From assembly GCF_025515305.1 (NCBI RefSeq), contig NZ_JAOPHT010000004.1, forward strand, positions 287,226-351,225: a stretch of DNA of 64,000 nucleotides, written 5' to 3'. Both the position numbers and the translations under genes were made by a program. The DNA is from Roseicyclus sediminis (GTDB lineage: Bacteria > Pseudomonadota > Alphaproteobacteria > Rhodobacterales > Rhodobacteraceae). Under the pieces are notes generated by a model. That model made no database searches, had not been told where the DNA came from, and worked only from the letters and a program-made list of their open reading frames with translations. Every line of letters starts with the position of its first letter. Within the stretch, counting starts at the first letter, position 1. This document shows positions 45,277-54,221 of this stretch, in pieces.

Positions 45277-45736
45277 CGCGGTCCATGATCCGTTCGTGAA
45301 GCGCCGAGCAATAGGACAGCTCCGCCTCCAAGTCTGGGTCGAACACGCTGTCGCCGGCTTCGGCGTTCGCCACCATGCGGTCGAGGTACAGCTCGGTGGC
45401 CGCCGTCACCATCGGCACAACCGTCTCGAAGGCGGCGTCCAGATCGTCGGTTCCGGTCTCGTCCTGCCAGACCACGACCCCGCTGACGGCCATGTCGGTC
45501 TCGCGCTCGGCCGCGGTGGCGCCGACCTGCGTGTCGGTCCCGGCATAGAGGTGAAAGGCCCGGAACACGGCCGTGCATCGCAGGAGCGAGGCGGCATTTC
45601 CCGTCCCTCCCAGCGTCTCGGCCATGGCGGCGGCGAAGGCCTCGGTCTCGCCCGGGGGCCGGTCGGTCTGCGCCGCGGCCGGGAACGTGGCGGCAATGGT
45701 CAGAGCGAGCGCGCCGGGAAGAAACCGGCTGGTCAC
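45266..45736 (-). CDS. Small exported protein of unknown function
   Basis: A 156-residue protein starting at GTG 45736, which overlaps the stop of the threonine dehydratase gene (GTGA). The signal peptide is SRFLPGALALTIAATFPAAA followed by Q. The mature part is acidic and mostly helical, with two cysteines (ASLLRCTAVF, LSYCSALHERI) that could pair. The arrangement dehydratase, this gene, next exported gene, all overlapping, suggests one operon. No family recognised. Confidence 0.6.
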   Translation of the reverse strand: MTSRFLPGALALTIAATFPAAAQTDRPPGETEAFAAAMAETLGGTGNAASLLRCTAVFRAFHLYAGTDTQVGATAAERETDMAVSGVVVWQDETGTDDLDAAFETVVPMVTAATELYLDRMVANAEAGDSVFDPDLEAELSYCSALHERIMDRDAE

Positions 45737-46671
45737 GTCGCGAACCAGTCCACGTCCGCGTTGCCCCCGCACAGCAGAACGCCGATGCGTTCGTCCTTCG
45801 CCGGCACGTAGGCCCCGGAGGTCAGCGCGGCCAATGCCACGGCGGCACCCGGTTCGCCCACGAGGCGCGTGGTTTCCCAGAGCTTGCGCGCTGCCTCGAA
45901 CACCGCTTCGTCGGGCAGGACGAGCGCGGTCTTCACCCGGTCGCGGATCACCTCCCATGACGTGACGCCAAGCCTCGGCCCGCCGAGCGAGCCCGCGGCG
46001 ATACCGGTGGCCGAGATGTCGATATCGGGGCCCTCGCGCAGCGATCGGGCGAGCGTGTCGGTCCCCTCGGTCTCTACCGAGACGACGTTGACCCGGTCGC
46101 CGAACCACGCCGCGATGCCGCCGATCAGGCCGCCGCCGCCCGTCGCGACGAGGATCGTGTCGAGCCCGCCCGCCTGTTCCTCGAATTCGCGCGCGACGGT
46201 GCCCTGGCCCGCCAGTGTCCAGTCCGTATCGTAAGGGTGGACCGACAGCGCCCCGGTCTCTTCCGCCGACGCCGCGTATTCGGCCATGCAGTCCGCGACG
46301 GTGCCGTCGGTCAGGATCACCTCGCCGCCGAAGTCCCGCATCCGGCGCAGCTTCTCCTCGCGGGCGATGGCACGCGGCACGAAGATGCGCGAGGCATGGC
46401 CGAGCGAGGTCGCGGCATAAGCCACCGCCGCGCCGTGGTTCCCGCCCGAGGCCGCGACCACGCCCGCGGGCGGCACGTCGCGCGAAAGCATGTTGTTGAA
46501 GGCGCCGCGCACCTTGAACGAGCCGGTCACCTGCGTGTGTTCGAGCTTGAACGTCAGGGGGCAGGGCAGGCCGAAGGCCTCGGCCTCCACCTGCAGGACC
46601 GGGGTGACGCGCACGCGGCCCGCGATCCGGGCGGCGGCGGCGGCGATGTCTTCTGGCGTGGGGTATGTCAT
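45733..46671 (-). CDS. PLP-dependent threonine/serine dehydratase-like enzyme
   Basis: A 312-residue fold-type II PLP enzyme. The cofactor lysine is in TGSFKVRGAFNNML; the substrate loop is ASGGNHGAAVAYAA, the phosphate-binding glycine loop ATGGGGLIGGIAAW, and LLCGGNADVDW ends the chain. It lacks the C-terminal ACT regulatory domain of biosynthetic IlvA, so it resembles catabolic threonine dehydratase or serine/hydroxyaspartate ammonia-lyases. ATG 46671 gives the common MTYPTPEDIAAAAARI start. Confidence 0.85.
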   Translation of the reverse strand: MTYPTPEDIAAAAARIAGRVRVTPVLQVEAEAFGLPCPLTFKLEHTQVTGSFKVRGAFNNMLSRDVPPAGVVAASGGNHGAAVAYAATSLGHASRIFVPRAIAREEKLRRMRDFGGEVILTDGTVADCMAEYAASAEETGALSVHPYDTDWTLAGQGTVAREFEEQAGGLDTILVATGGGGLIGGIAAWFGDRVNVVSVETEGTDTLARSLREGPDIDISATGIAAGSLGGPRLGVTSWEVIRDRVKTALVLPDEAVFEAARKLWETTRLVGEPGAAVALAALTSGAYVPAKDERIGVLLCGGNADVDWFAT

Positions 46672-46717
46672 GGCCGGACGATGGACCGGAGCCGCGGCCC
46701 CGTCAATCGCGCACGCC

Positions 46718-47176
46718 TCAGCCCAGGCGCGTGCACCAGTCGATGCGGCGGCCGCCCGAATAGGGAACCGCGAGACCCTCTGCCACAAGGATGGCGCCCA
46801 CGTCGCGCCCGTCCAATCCGAGCCGCACGAGGCGGCGGTCGTAGCGGTCCGTTCCGCCGAAGCGCGGCTCGATCGAATTGGCCTGCCGGACCAGCGCCCT
46901 CAGCCGCGCCGTGGCCTGCCTCGCAAGCTGCGCTTCGGCCGGGCAGCCGGGGTCAACCGTTTCGGGCGTGTCAAATCCCGTCAGGCGCGCCCGGAAGGTT
47001 CCCGTGCCCGGACAGGACATGTCCACGGTATCGCCATCGACGACGGACAGGATCCGGCAGGCCGATCCACCGGAAGCCGAGGCTGCGTCGGAAGGGTCGG
47101 GGGTCGCCGCCTGGCACGAGGCGAACGCCAGGACCGCAAGAAGAACGAGGACCGGAAGGAATCGCAAGATAACCAT
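46718..47176 (-). CDS. Thermonuclease-like (SNase fold) exported protein
   Basis: A 152-residue protein with an N-terminal hydrophobic signal (MVILRFLPVLVLLAVLAFAS) ending at a cysteine, possibly an atypical lipoprotein signal. The SNase-like core reads ILSVVDGDTVDM, RLTGFDTPETVDPGCPAEAQ, LARQATARLRALV, TDRYDRRLVRL and VGAILVAEGLAVPY. The DGDT, DTPE and RYDR motifs match the calcium and catalytic region of thermonuclease homologues. It is probably a periplasmic or envelope nuclease-fold protein; activity is unproven. Confidence 0.75.
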   Translation of the reverse strand: MVILRFLPVLVLLAVLAFASCQAATPDPSDAASASGGSACRILSVVDGDTVDMSCPGTGTFRARLTGFDTPETVDPGCPAEAQLARQATARLRALVRQANSIEPRFGGTDRYDRRLVRLGLDGRDVGAILVAEGLAVPYSGGRRIDWCTRLG

Positions 47177-47248
47177 TCCCGGTACATCACCCGGGCCAAC
47201 GCCTTGCGTCGAGGGGGAAAATTTACCGTTGGTTAACCTTACGCAACG

Positions 47249-48235
47249 TCAGCCAAGGCTCATCGATGCGGCGCTTTCCGGCAATTCCTCGTCGAAGCAG
47301 CGCTGGTAGAACTCGGCCACGGTCTGCCGCTCGAGCTCGTCGCACTTGTTGAGGAACGAGACGCGGAACGCATAGCCGACGTCACGGAAGATCTCGGCGT
47401 TCTGCGCCCAGTTGATGACCGTCCGGGGGCTCATGACAGTGGACAGCTCGCCGTTCATGAAGGCCGTCCGCGTCAGATCCGCCACCGTCACCATCTGGGA
47501 GATCGTGCGACGTCCCTTCTCGGTGTTGTAGTGCGGGTTCTTCGCGAGAACGATGGCGGTCTCGGCGTCGTGGCTGAGGTAGTTCAGCGTCGCGACGAGC
47601 GACCAGCGGTCCATCTGCGCCTGGTTGATCTGCTGCACCCCGTGATAGAGGCCCGTCGTATCGCCGAGGCCCACGGTGTTCGCCGTGGCGAAGAGCCGGA
47701 AATACTTGTTCGGCGTGATGATCTCGTTCTGGTCGAGCAGCGTCAGCTTGCCGTCATGCTCCAGCACGCGCTGGATCACGAACATCACGTCGGCCCGGCC
47801 CGCGTCGTATTCGTCGAAGACGATGGCAACGGGATTGCGCAGCGCCCAGGGCAGGATGCCCTCGTGGAACTCGGTCACCTGCTTGCCGTCGCGCAGCTTG
47901 ATCGCGTCCTTGCCGATCAGGTCGATCCGGGAGATGTGGCTGTCGAGGTTGACGCGCACGCAGGGCCAGTTCAGCCGCGCGGCGATCTGTTCGATATGCG
48001 TGGATTTGCCCGTGCCGTGGTAGCCCTGGATCATCACCCGGCGGTTGTGGGCGAAGCCCGCGAGAATGGCGAGCGAGGTGTCGGGGTCGAACTTGTAGGT
48101 CGTGTCGATCTCCGGCACGCGGTCGGTGCGTTCGGAAAACCCCTTCACCTTCATGTCGGAGTCGATCCCGAAGACCTCGCGCACCGAGATTTCCTCGGTC
48201 GGTTTCGCGTCCATGCTCAAGCTGCCGTCTGCCAT
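47249..48235 (-). CDS. cobS: Cobaltochelatase subunit CobS
   Basis: A 328-residue AAA+ ATPase that powers CobN-CobT in cobalt insertion. Walker A is [17 protein letters not shown], Walker [15 protein letters not shown], with sensor [20 protein letters not shown]. The N-terminal [16 protein letters not shown] and the C-terminal [11 protein letters not shown] are characteristic. GAGGACGAC precedes ATG 48235. It is unusual only in being separated from cobT by four small genes. Confidence 0.95.
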   Translation of the reverse strand: MADGSLSMDAKPTEEISVREVFGIDSDMKVKGFSERTDRVPEIDTTYKFDPDTSLAILAGFAHNRRVMIQGYHGTGKSTHIEQIAARLNWPCVRVNLDSHISRIDLIGKDAIKLRDGKQVTEFHEGILPWALRNPVAIVFDEYDAGRADVMFVIQRVLEHDGKLTLLDQNEIITPNKYFRLFATANTVGLGDTTGLYHGVQQINQAQMDRWSLVATLNYLSHDAETAIVLAKNPHYNTEKGRRTISQMVTVADLTRTAFMNGELSTVMSPRTVINWAQNAEIFRDVGYAFRVSFLNKCDELERQTVAEFYQRCFDEELPESAASMSLG

Positions 48236-48384
48236 GTCGTCCTCGGAAATGTCAGGAAAGGGTGGGACGTTCACGGGGATGCACCATATCGCGGGGGGCC
48301 GCAAGGGGAAGGGCGGGCTGGCCAGTGGCGGCCGGGCATGTTCTTTTCGCCGCCGGGAAACACGGCCCCGGGGAGGGGCAGGAC

Positions 48385-48927
48385 TTGCACGAGCGAACCG
48401 ACATCGAGGCCCTGATCGCACGGGTGGCGTTGCGCGACCGCGCGGCCTTCGGCGCGCTCTATGACGCGACTTCGGCGAAACTATTCGGCGTGTGCCTGCG
48501 TGTCTTGAAGGACCGCGAGGTGGCCGAAGAGGTTTTGCAGGAGACCTATGTGAAGATCTGGAACCGCGCCAACCGCTACCGCGTGACGGGCCACAGCCCT
48601 ATGACCTGGCTCATCACGCTTGCGCGCAATACCGCGATCGACCGGTTGCGCGCGGCCCTGCCCGAGACCGATGCGATCGACGACATTCCCGCCATCGCCG
48701 CCCCGGACCCCGACGGCGAGGCGCGCGCCATCGCGGCGGACGAGGCGCGGCGCATCCGTGACTGCCTGGCCGAACTGGAGGTCGACCGGGCGGCGGCGGT
48801 GCGCGCCGTCTATCTCGAGGGGCGAAGCTATGCCGAGATGGCCGAAAGGTATTCCGTGCCGCTCAATACGATGAAAACATGGCTGCGGCGCAGCCTGATC
48901 AGCCTGAGGGAGTGCCTGTCGCGATGA
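48385..48927 (+). CDS. ECF RNA polymerase sigma factor, SigK-like
   Basis: A 180-residue sigma-70 family factor with only regions 2 and 4: [54 protein letters not shown] (region 2), and [20 protein letters not shown] plus [16 protein letters not shown] (region 4). The best start is TTG 48385, which has GGGAGGGGCAGGAC upstream; the longer open frame would add a Gly/Arg-rich stretch with no homology. Its stop overlaps the anti-sigma gene (ATGA), so the pair is probably made in fixed ratio. Confidence 0.88.
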   Translation: MHERTDIEALIARVALRDRAAFGALYDATSAKLFGVCLRVLKDREVAEEVLQETYVKIWNRANRYRVTGHSPMTWLITLARNTAIDRLRAALPETDAIDDIPAIAAPDPDGEARAIAADEARRIRDCLAELEVDRAAAVRAVYLEGRSYAEMAERYSVPLNTMKTWLRRSLISLRECLSR

Positions 48928-49664
48928 CCGACAGAACCGAAATCACTCCGGAACGGCCGGAGGAGGACGCCCTCGCGGCGGAATACGCGCTGGGCCTTCT
49001 GGAGGGCGCGGCGCGGCGGAGCTTCGAGGCGCGGCTGGCGGCGGAACCCGGGCTTGTCGCGGCGGTCCGCGCCTGGGAGGCGCGCTTCGCCGCGCTGGCC
49101 GAGGCCGAGGTGGAGGAACTTGCGCCCCCCCCGCGCCTCAAGGCCGCGCTCGAGGCGGACCTGTTCGGGCCGGAGCAGGCCTTGCCTTCGCTCTGGGACC
49201 GCGTCGCCTTCTGGCGCGGCCTCGCCTTTGCGGCGACGGCGGTCGCCGGGGTGGCGGTGTTCTTCGCCATCGCAACGCCGGCCCCGCCGCCGGGGCCAGC
49301 CCCGGCAGAGGGCATCCCGCCGGGGACCATCCTGATGAGCCACCTCGTCCCCGTCGAGGGCTCGGGCCTCGGCCTTGCCGTCACGCGCGAGCCCGACGGA
49401 ACGCTGCAGGTCCGCCGCGTGGCGGGCGGGCCCAACGCGGGCAGGACGCAGGAGGTCTGGCTGGTGCGCGAGGGCGATCCCGCGCCGATCTCGCTCGGCC
49501 TTCTCTCGGACGCGCCGCTGACGACCCTGCGCCCCGGGCCCGAGATTGCCGCGCTCTTCGAGGCGGGCGCATCGGTGGCGATCTCCGACGAGCCGCCGGG
49601 CGGGTCGCCCACGGGCGCGCCGACCGGCGCGATCCTCGCGGCCGGCGCGCTCGTTCCGCTCTGA
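48924..49664 (+). CDS. RskA-like membrane anti-sigma factor
   Basis: A 246-residue protein. The cytoplasmic N-terminus has the RskA-type segment ALAAEYALGLLEGAARRSFE. A single membrane helix lies at residues about 98-117 (FAATAVAGVAVFFAIA). The periplasmic Pro/Gly-rich part (VWLVREGDPAPISLGLL, FEAGASVAISDEPPGGSPTG, GAILAAGALVPL) is typical of this family. No zinc HxxxCxxC motif is present. It would hold the preceding sigma factor inactive until released, classically by regulated proteolysis. Confidence 0.88.
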   Translation: MTDRTEITPERPEEDALAAEYALGLLEGAARRSFEARLAAEPGLVAAVRAWEARFAALAEAEVEELAPPPRLKAALEADLFGPEQALPSLWDRVAFWRGLAFAATAVAGVAVFFAIATPAPPPGPAPAEGIPPGTILMSHLVPVEGSGLGLAVTREPDGTLQVRRVAGGPNAGRTQEVWLVREGDPAPISLGLLSDAPLTTLRPGPEIAALFEAGASVAISDEPPGGSPTGAPTGAILAAGALVPL

Positions 49665-49689
49665 CCGGTTCCGCCGTTCACGCAAGCGT

Positions 49690-49721
49690 GACCGGAATTC
49701 CCGGGAAATTCCCGTCCGGTC
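49690..49721. promoter_or_regulatory. Nested inverted repeat between anti-sigma and fasciclin genes
   Basis: GACCGG (49690-49695) is mirrored by CCGGTC (49716-49721), and inside it GAATTCCCGGGAAATTC is palindromic apart from one base. It begins 26 bp after the anti-sigma stop and 90 bp before the fasciclin gene. It may be a terminator-like structure or an operator for the fasciclin promoter. Confidence 0.4.
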
Positions 49722-49810
49722 TGAAACCCCGGCCTCCCGTCCCCCGTGTCTTCCAGCGTCGCCCCCGAACTGAGGGGTGCACAGGACCATGCAACAGCTG
49801 GAGGAAACCC

Positions 49811-50362
49811 ATGTTTCGCACGACACTCGCAACCGCCGCCGCCGCCCTGATCGCGGGCACGGCCTTCGCGCAAACCGTCCCGATGGTCGGGGGGGCGCCG
49901 ATGTATCCCACCATGAACATCGTCGAGAACGCCGTGAACTCGGCCGATCACACCACGCTGGTCGCGGCCGTACAGACCGCCGGCCTTGTCGAGACGCTGG
50001 CGGGCGAGGGGCCGTTCACCGTCTTCGCGCCCACCAACGACGCCTTCGCCGAGCTTCCCGCGGGGTCGGTCGACGCGCTTCTTCAGCCGGCCAACCGCGA
50101 CCGGCTGACCGAGATACTGACCTGCCACGTCGTCGCCGCCCGGGCCTTCTCGGACGCGATCGCGGGCATGATCGCCGATGACGGCGGCGCGCACCCGATC
50201 GAGACCGTGGGGGGCTGCGTCTTCACCGCTCGGATGATGGGCGGGCGCATCACGATCGAGGACGAACAGGGCCGCGTCGCCACCGTGACGCAGGCGGACG
50301 TGGGCCAGTCGAACGGCGTGATCCACGTGATCGATACCGTGCTCCTGCCCGACGCCATGTGA
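49811..50362 (+). CDS. Secreted fasciclin (FAS1) domain protein
   Basis: A 183-residue protein with a clear signal peptide (MFRTTLATAAAALIAGTAFA, then Q). One FAS1 domain follows: MNIVENAVNSADHTTLVAAV, GEGPFTVFAPTNDAFAELP, LTEILTCHVVAARAF and SNGVIHVIDTVLLP, the H2 and H1 motifs of the family. FAS1 proteins act in adhesion or at the cell surface. TGGAGGAAACCC precedes the ATG. It directly follows a SigK/RskA pair, matching the mycobacterial SigK regulon in which the MPT70/MPT83 antigens are FAS1 proteins. Confidence 0.9.
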   Translation: MFRTTLATAAAALIAGTAFAQTVPMVGGAPMYPTMNIVENAVNSADHTTLVAAVQTAGLVETLAGEGPFTVFAPTNDAFAELPAGSVDALLQPANRDRLTEILTCHVVAARAFSDAIAGMIADDGGAHPIETVGGCVFTARMMGGRITIEDEQGRVATVTQADVGQSNGVIHVIDTVLLPDAM

Positions 50363-50530
50363 GGCAGGGGATCCGGCCGCCCGGCCCTCGCTACCCCGGG
50401 GCAGGGCGGTCGGACGGCCGGGCGGGGGCCGGACCCCCGGCCGAAGGCGCGGCGCAGGCCCGAGGTTTGACGGGCACCCCCGACTGCGCCGCCGACATAG
50501 GCACCGATCCCTGCCCGGTTTCACCTGGGC

Positions 50531-50564
50531 AAAAAAGAAAGGCCGGGCGTTCTGCCCGGCCTTT
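50531..50564 (-). terminator. Intrinsic terminator of the SPOR/peptidase-like gene
   Basis: AAAGGCCGGGC (50538-50548) pairs with GCCCGGCCTTT (50554-50564) around GTTCT. On the minus strand the stem is followed by a U-rich run (complement of 50531-50540). It lies 22 bp after the stop of the minus-strand gene. It may also stop plus-strand transcripts from the fasciclin side, less efficiently. Confidence 0.85.
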
Positions 50565-50586
50565 CGCATGTCATTGGTGCTTGGGC

Positions 50587-52488
50587 TCAGTTCCAGCAGC
50601 TGACCCGCACGGCGATGTCGGCGCCGAGCCGCGCAAGCTGATCGCGGTTGAGCGTGCCGCCGGTTCCGATGGTGGCCTGCGTCGGCACGCCGGCGGCCGC
50701 CAGCGCCGCCGAAAGCCGCTCGGCATTGAGCGCCAGCGTCACCTCGTCGGGCAGCGCGCGGCCGCCCGTCGTGCCGGGGAGCACCATGCCGATCACAGCA
50801 CCCGTAGCGTCGAGAACGGGGCTGCCCGCCTCGCTGTCGGCGGTGGACACGTCGAGGCGCTGGACCCAGTCCTCGCCGTTGACGCCCTCGAGCGCCGCCA
50901 GTGTTCCGAAGGTCGTCGAGGCATAGGACAGCGCCCCGTTGAACGGGAAGCCCGCCACGGCGATGTCGGCGCGGACCCGGCCGGCATCCGGCGCGATCCG
51001 TGCGAAGGCCAGCGGCGCCAGCGCCTGCTCTGGGCGCAGGACGGCAAGACCGACCGCGTCGTCGCGGTAGGCGACCGTCGCGGGATAGGCGTTGTCGATC
51101 AGCACCCGGTCACACTGGCCCGAGGTTCCGGTCACGGCCTCGGTCGTGGTCAGGACGGTCCCCGAGGCATCGACGAAGAAGCCCGACCGAAGGAGCTCGG
51201 GGCGCCGCACCTCGAAGCCGGAGACGAGGTCGATATCCTCGCCTGCGTCCTCGGGCACGAAGGCCGGGTCGAGCGCGCCGCCGAAATAGCTGATCGTCTC
51301 GCGGATCCGGGGCAGGATCTGCTCCATGTCGGCGTCCCGCTCTGGGCCCCAAAGGACGGTGAAGCCCTTGACCGCGCCGCCCACGACACGCGCCTCCGTA
51401 TGGCTGCGGAGCGTGTCGTTCCGGCCGGTCAGCAGGAAGCTGTCGCTGCGCCGCTCGCGCGGGCCTTCCAGCGGCACGATCTCCAGCGTCTGCATGATCT
51501 CGTAAAGACCGAACAGCGTGGCGCGGTCGCCCGGCTGGCTTATGAGGTAGATGCTGATCCCGCTGTCGTTGATCTCGGTGTAGCGGGCGAAGGGGAAGTT
51601 GTAGTCCTCGAAGGCGACCATGCCGAGGGGCAGCGTCACCTCGATGCCGGCGGCGGCATCGGTCACGACCGCGTAGCCCAGACGCGCGATCTCGGTCCGG
51701 TACTCGTCCAGCAGCTGCGCGCGCTGGCGCGTGGTCAGGATGCCCGTGGGCTCCAGCCCGCGCGCGATCTGCCAGTCGGTCATGGCGCCGCGCGTGCCCG
51801 GGCCGAACGCGCCGTCGATCCCGCCGGTGTAGAAGCCGAAATACTGCATCGCGATCTGGAGCGCGTCACGCTCCTCCCGGGTCAGGAGCGCCTCGCTCGC
51901 GCGGGCCTCGTCCGGGGTCTCCTCCTGGATCACGACCGGCTCGGGGGCTGCCTCGACGACGATTTCCGGGGCGGCCTCCTCGACGACTTGCTCGACGACC
52001 TGCTCGACGACTTCCTCCTCGACGACGACTTCCTCGACGGGGGCCGCCTCGACCGGCGCCTCGGCGACGGGCTCCTCGACAACGGGGGCCGCCTCAACCG
52101 GGGCCGGGGCGGGCAGGCCGCCGTCCAGGCGGTCTTCGCCGATCGGGAAGAACTGCGAGGAATAGGCCGTGCGCGGCTGGATGAAACTGTCGGCCGGGAT
52201 GCTGCCAGCGGCCAGCAGGCGCGCAAGCTCGCGCTCGGCTTCGGCGCGGGTGAAAGGCCCGAGCGTGATCGCGTAGAAGCCGCCCGCGTTGAACCCGTTC
52301 ACGTTTTCGAATTCCGGCGTGTAGGCCCGCAGCCGCGCCTCGGTGTTGCCGAGGCTCGCGTAGCTCTCGATCTGGATCCAGACCCGCTCGGTCGGGTCCT
52401 GCGCCCGCGCGGGGCCCGCGGCCAAGGCCAGCATGAGGCCAAGTGTCAGCGTCAGGGCCGAAAGACCCCGGAAGAAGCTCGTCAGCAT
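50587..52488 (-). CDS. Exported SPOR/PG-binding protein with inactive trypsin-like domain
   Basis: A 633-residue protein. A signal peptide ends AGPARA near residue 29. A SPOR-like region ([20 protein letters not shown]...[20 protein letters not shown], residues 36-103) follows. After an acidic Val/Glu/Pro/Ala linker (127-190) comes a PG_binding_1 domain (203-262; [20 protein letters not shown]). The C-terminal trypsin-like domain (about 425-605) looks inactive: Glu450 stands in the histidine position (VLTTTEAV for the usual LTNAHVV), Gly480 in the aspartate position and Ala554 in the serine position (SEAGSP for GNSGGP). It is probably a periplasmic peptidoglycan-associated scaffold or sensor. 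Confidence 0.8.
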   Translation of the reverse strand: MLTSFFRGLSALTLTLGLMLALAAGPARAQDPTERVWIQIESYASLGNTEARLRAYTPEFENVNGFNAGGFYAITLGPFTRAEAERELARLLAAGSIPADSFIQPRTAYSSQFFPIGEDRLDGGLPAPAPVEAAPVVEEPVAEAPVEAAPVEEVVVEEEVVEQVVEQVVEEAAPEIVVEAAPEPVVIQEETPDEARASEALLTREERDALQIAMQYFGFYTGGIDGAFGPGTRGAMTDWQIARGLEPTGILTTRQRAQLLDEYRTEIARLGYAVVTDAAAGIEVTLPLGMVAFEDYNFPFARYTEINDSGISIYLISQPGDRATLFGLYEIMQTLEIVPLEGPRERRSDSFLLTGRNDTLRSHTEARVVGGAVKGFTVLWGPERDADMEQILPRIRETISYFGGALDPAFVPEDAGEDIDLVSGFEVRRPELLRSGFFVDASGTVLTTTEAVTGTSGQCDRVLIDNAYPATVAYRDDAVGLAVLRPEQALAPLAFARIAPDAGRVRADIAVAGFPFNGALSYASTTFGTLAALEGVNGEDWVQRLDVSTADSEAGSPVLDATGAVIGMVLPGTTGGRALPDEVTLALNAERLSAALAAAGVPTQATIGTGGTLNRDQLARLGADIAVRVSCWN

Positions 52489-52736
52489 CGCGTCGATTAT
52501 CCCGTCGTTTTCAAATTGCTGCTCCGCGCGCACCGTGGATTGGCCAGGGCCGCTGCGCCGTCCGGGCGGACGTTAGCAGAGGCCACGGGCGATGCACCAG
52601 TATGCTTGCCGCAGTTGAACGATGGTTGTGGCCCGCAGGCGACCATCGCCCGCACGGCCCGGCGCGATTGACCCCCGCAAGACCCCGTCCTAAGGAGGCC
52701 GCGACCTGCCGCACCGAAAGACCCGGGACAGACGCC

Positions 52737-53687
52737 ATGACCGACACCGCCGCGACCGACACGCCGAGGAGCTTCCAGGAGATCATCCTGCGGCTGCAGT
52801 CCTACTGGGCGTCGAAGGGCTGCGCGATCATGCAGCCCTACGACATGGAGGTGGGCGCGGGCACCTTCCACCCCGCGACGACGCTGCGGTCGCTCGGCTC
52901 GCGGCCCTGGGCCGCGGCCTACGTGCAACCCTCGCGCCGCCCGACCGACGGGCGCTACGGCGAGAACCCCAACCGTCTGCAGCATTACTACCAGTACCAG
53001 GTCCTCATCAAACCCTCGCCGCCGGACCTGCAGAACCTCTATCTCGGCTCGCTCCAGGCCATCGGGATCGACCTTGCGATGCACGATATCCGCTTTGTCG
53101 AGGACGACTGGGAAAGCCCGACGCTCGGCGCCTGGGGCCTCGGATGGGAGGTCTGGTGCGACGGCATGGAGGTGAGCCAGTTCACCTATTTCCAGCAGGT
53201 CGGCGGCCACGATTGCCACCCGGTCTCGGGCGAGCTGACTTACGGGCTCGAGCGGCTGGCGATGTATGTCCTCGGCATCGACCACGTCATGGACATGCCG
53301 TTCAACGATCCCTCGGCGCCGATCCCGCTCAGCTATGGCGACGTCTTCCGCCAGACGGAGGAGGAGTATTCGCGCCACAACTTCGACGCCGCCGAGACCG
53401 AGATGCTGCTGCGCCACTTCGAGGATGCCGAGGCCGAGTGCCAGCGCCTTCTGGCCGAGCCGCATGACGACCCGCGCACGGGCAAGCGCATCGTGCTGGC
53501 CCATCCCGCCTACGACCAGTGCATCAAGGCCAGCCACCTGTTCAACCTGCTCGACGCGCGCGGCGTGATCTCGGTGACCGAGCGGCAGGCCTATATCGGC
53601 CGCGTGCGCGCGCTGGCCAAGCTCTGCGCCGACGCCTTCGTGGCGACCGAGGCGGGGGGCTGGGTGCCGGAGGCGACCCCCGCATGA
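52737..53687 (+). CDS. glyQ: Glycyl-tRNA synthetase alpha subunit
   Basis: A 316-residue class II aminoacyl-tRNA synthetase subunit of the bacterial alpha2-beta2 type. [75 protein letters not shown] and the active-site [20 protein letters not shown] are diagnostic. The ATG at 52737 starts [14 protein letters not shown]. An AAGGAGG lies further upstream (52692-52698), too far to serve this start. It is divergent from the SPOR gene. Confidence 0.96.
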   Translation: MTDTAATDTPRSFQEIILRLQSYWASKGCAIMQPYDMEVGAGTFHPATTLRSLGSRPWAAAYVQPSRRPTDGRYGENPNRLQHYYQYQVLIKPSPPDLQNLYLGSLQAIGIDLAMHDIRFVEDDWESPTLGAWGLGWEVWCDGMEVSQFTYFQQVGGHDCHPVSGELTYGLERLAMYVLGIDHVMDMPFNDPSAPIPLSYGDVFRQTEEEYSRHNFDAAETEMLLRHFEDAEAECQRLLAEPHDDPRTGKRIVLAHPAYDQCIKASHLFNLLDARGVISVTERQAYIGRVRALAKLCADAFVATEAGGWVPEATPA

Positions 53688-54145
53688 CGTCCGGACGCTG
53701 GCTTGTCGTCGCCATCCTGGGGCTGACCGCGATCTTCGCGGCGGCGCAGTGGTGGTTCCAGACGCGGGCCTATTACGCGCCGGTCGAAGAGGTCGAACTG
53801 GTCGTCACGGGCGAGACGGGCGATATTCACGTCCTCGACATCCGGGACTTCGAAGGGATCGACGCCGAGACCTCGCCGCTCCGCTTCCGGGCCTGCTTTG
53901 TCCTGACCGGGGACGGGCTGGCCGCGGCGGCACTCGGCGCGCCCTACGAGGACCCCACGCCCCTGACGGCGCCCGGATGGTTCGACTGCTTCGACGCCGA
54001 GGCCATCGGCGAGGCCCTCGCCTCGGGCGAGGCGATGGCCGTCCTGTCGCGCCGCGAGGTCCATCGCGGCGTCGACCGGGTGATCGCGGTCTTGCCCGAT
54101 GGCCGCGCCTTTGCCTGGCACCAGCTGAACGGAACGCTGGAATAA
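53684..54145 (+). CDS. Membrane-anchored DUF6446-like protein between glyQ and glyS
   Basis: A 153-residue protein with one N-terminal membrane helix ([19 protein letters not shown]) and a periplasmic domain with two cysteines ([29 protein letters not shown]). The end reads [21 protein letters not shown] recall DUF6446-type proteins in this position in Rhodobacteraceae; the role is unknown. It overlaps glyQ by four bases (ATGA), so it is translated from the glycyl-tRNA synthetase operon. Confidence 0.65.
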   Translation: MTSGRWLVVAILGLTAIFAAAQWWFQTRAYYAPVEEVELVVTGETGDIHVLDIRDFEGIDAETSPLRFRACFVLTGDGLAAAALGAPYEDPTPLTAPGWFDCFDAEAIGEALASGEAMAVLSRREVHRGVDRVIAVLPDGRAFAWHQLNGTLE

Positions 54146-54221
54146 CGACACGCCCGGTTGCCCCCGCGGCGCCGACGCGCGATAGACACGACCGACACCC
54201 GACCGGAGCCGAACGACCGCG

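Noticed and set aside
47220..47240. Palindrome GGTTAACC between cobS and the SNase-like gene
   Set aside because: Eight bases only, with no second copy or promoter context.
48240..48384. Shared promoter motif (CGTTCACG at 48268 and 49675) between the sigma gene and the fasciclin gene
   Set aside because: A single 8-mer at different distances from the genes, with no matching second element. It could be chance at this GC content.
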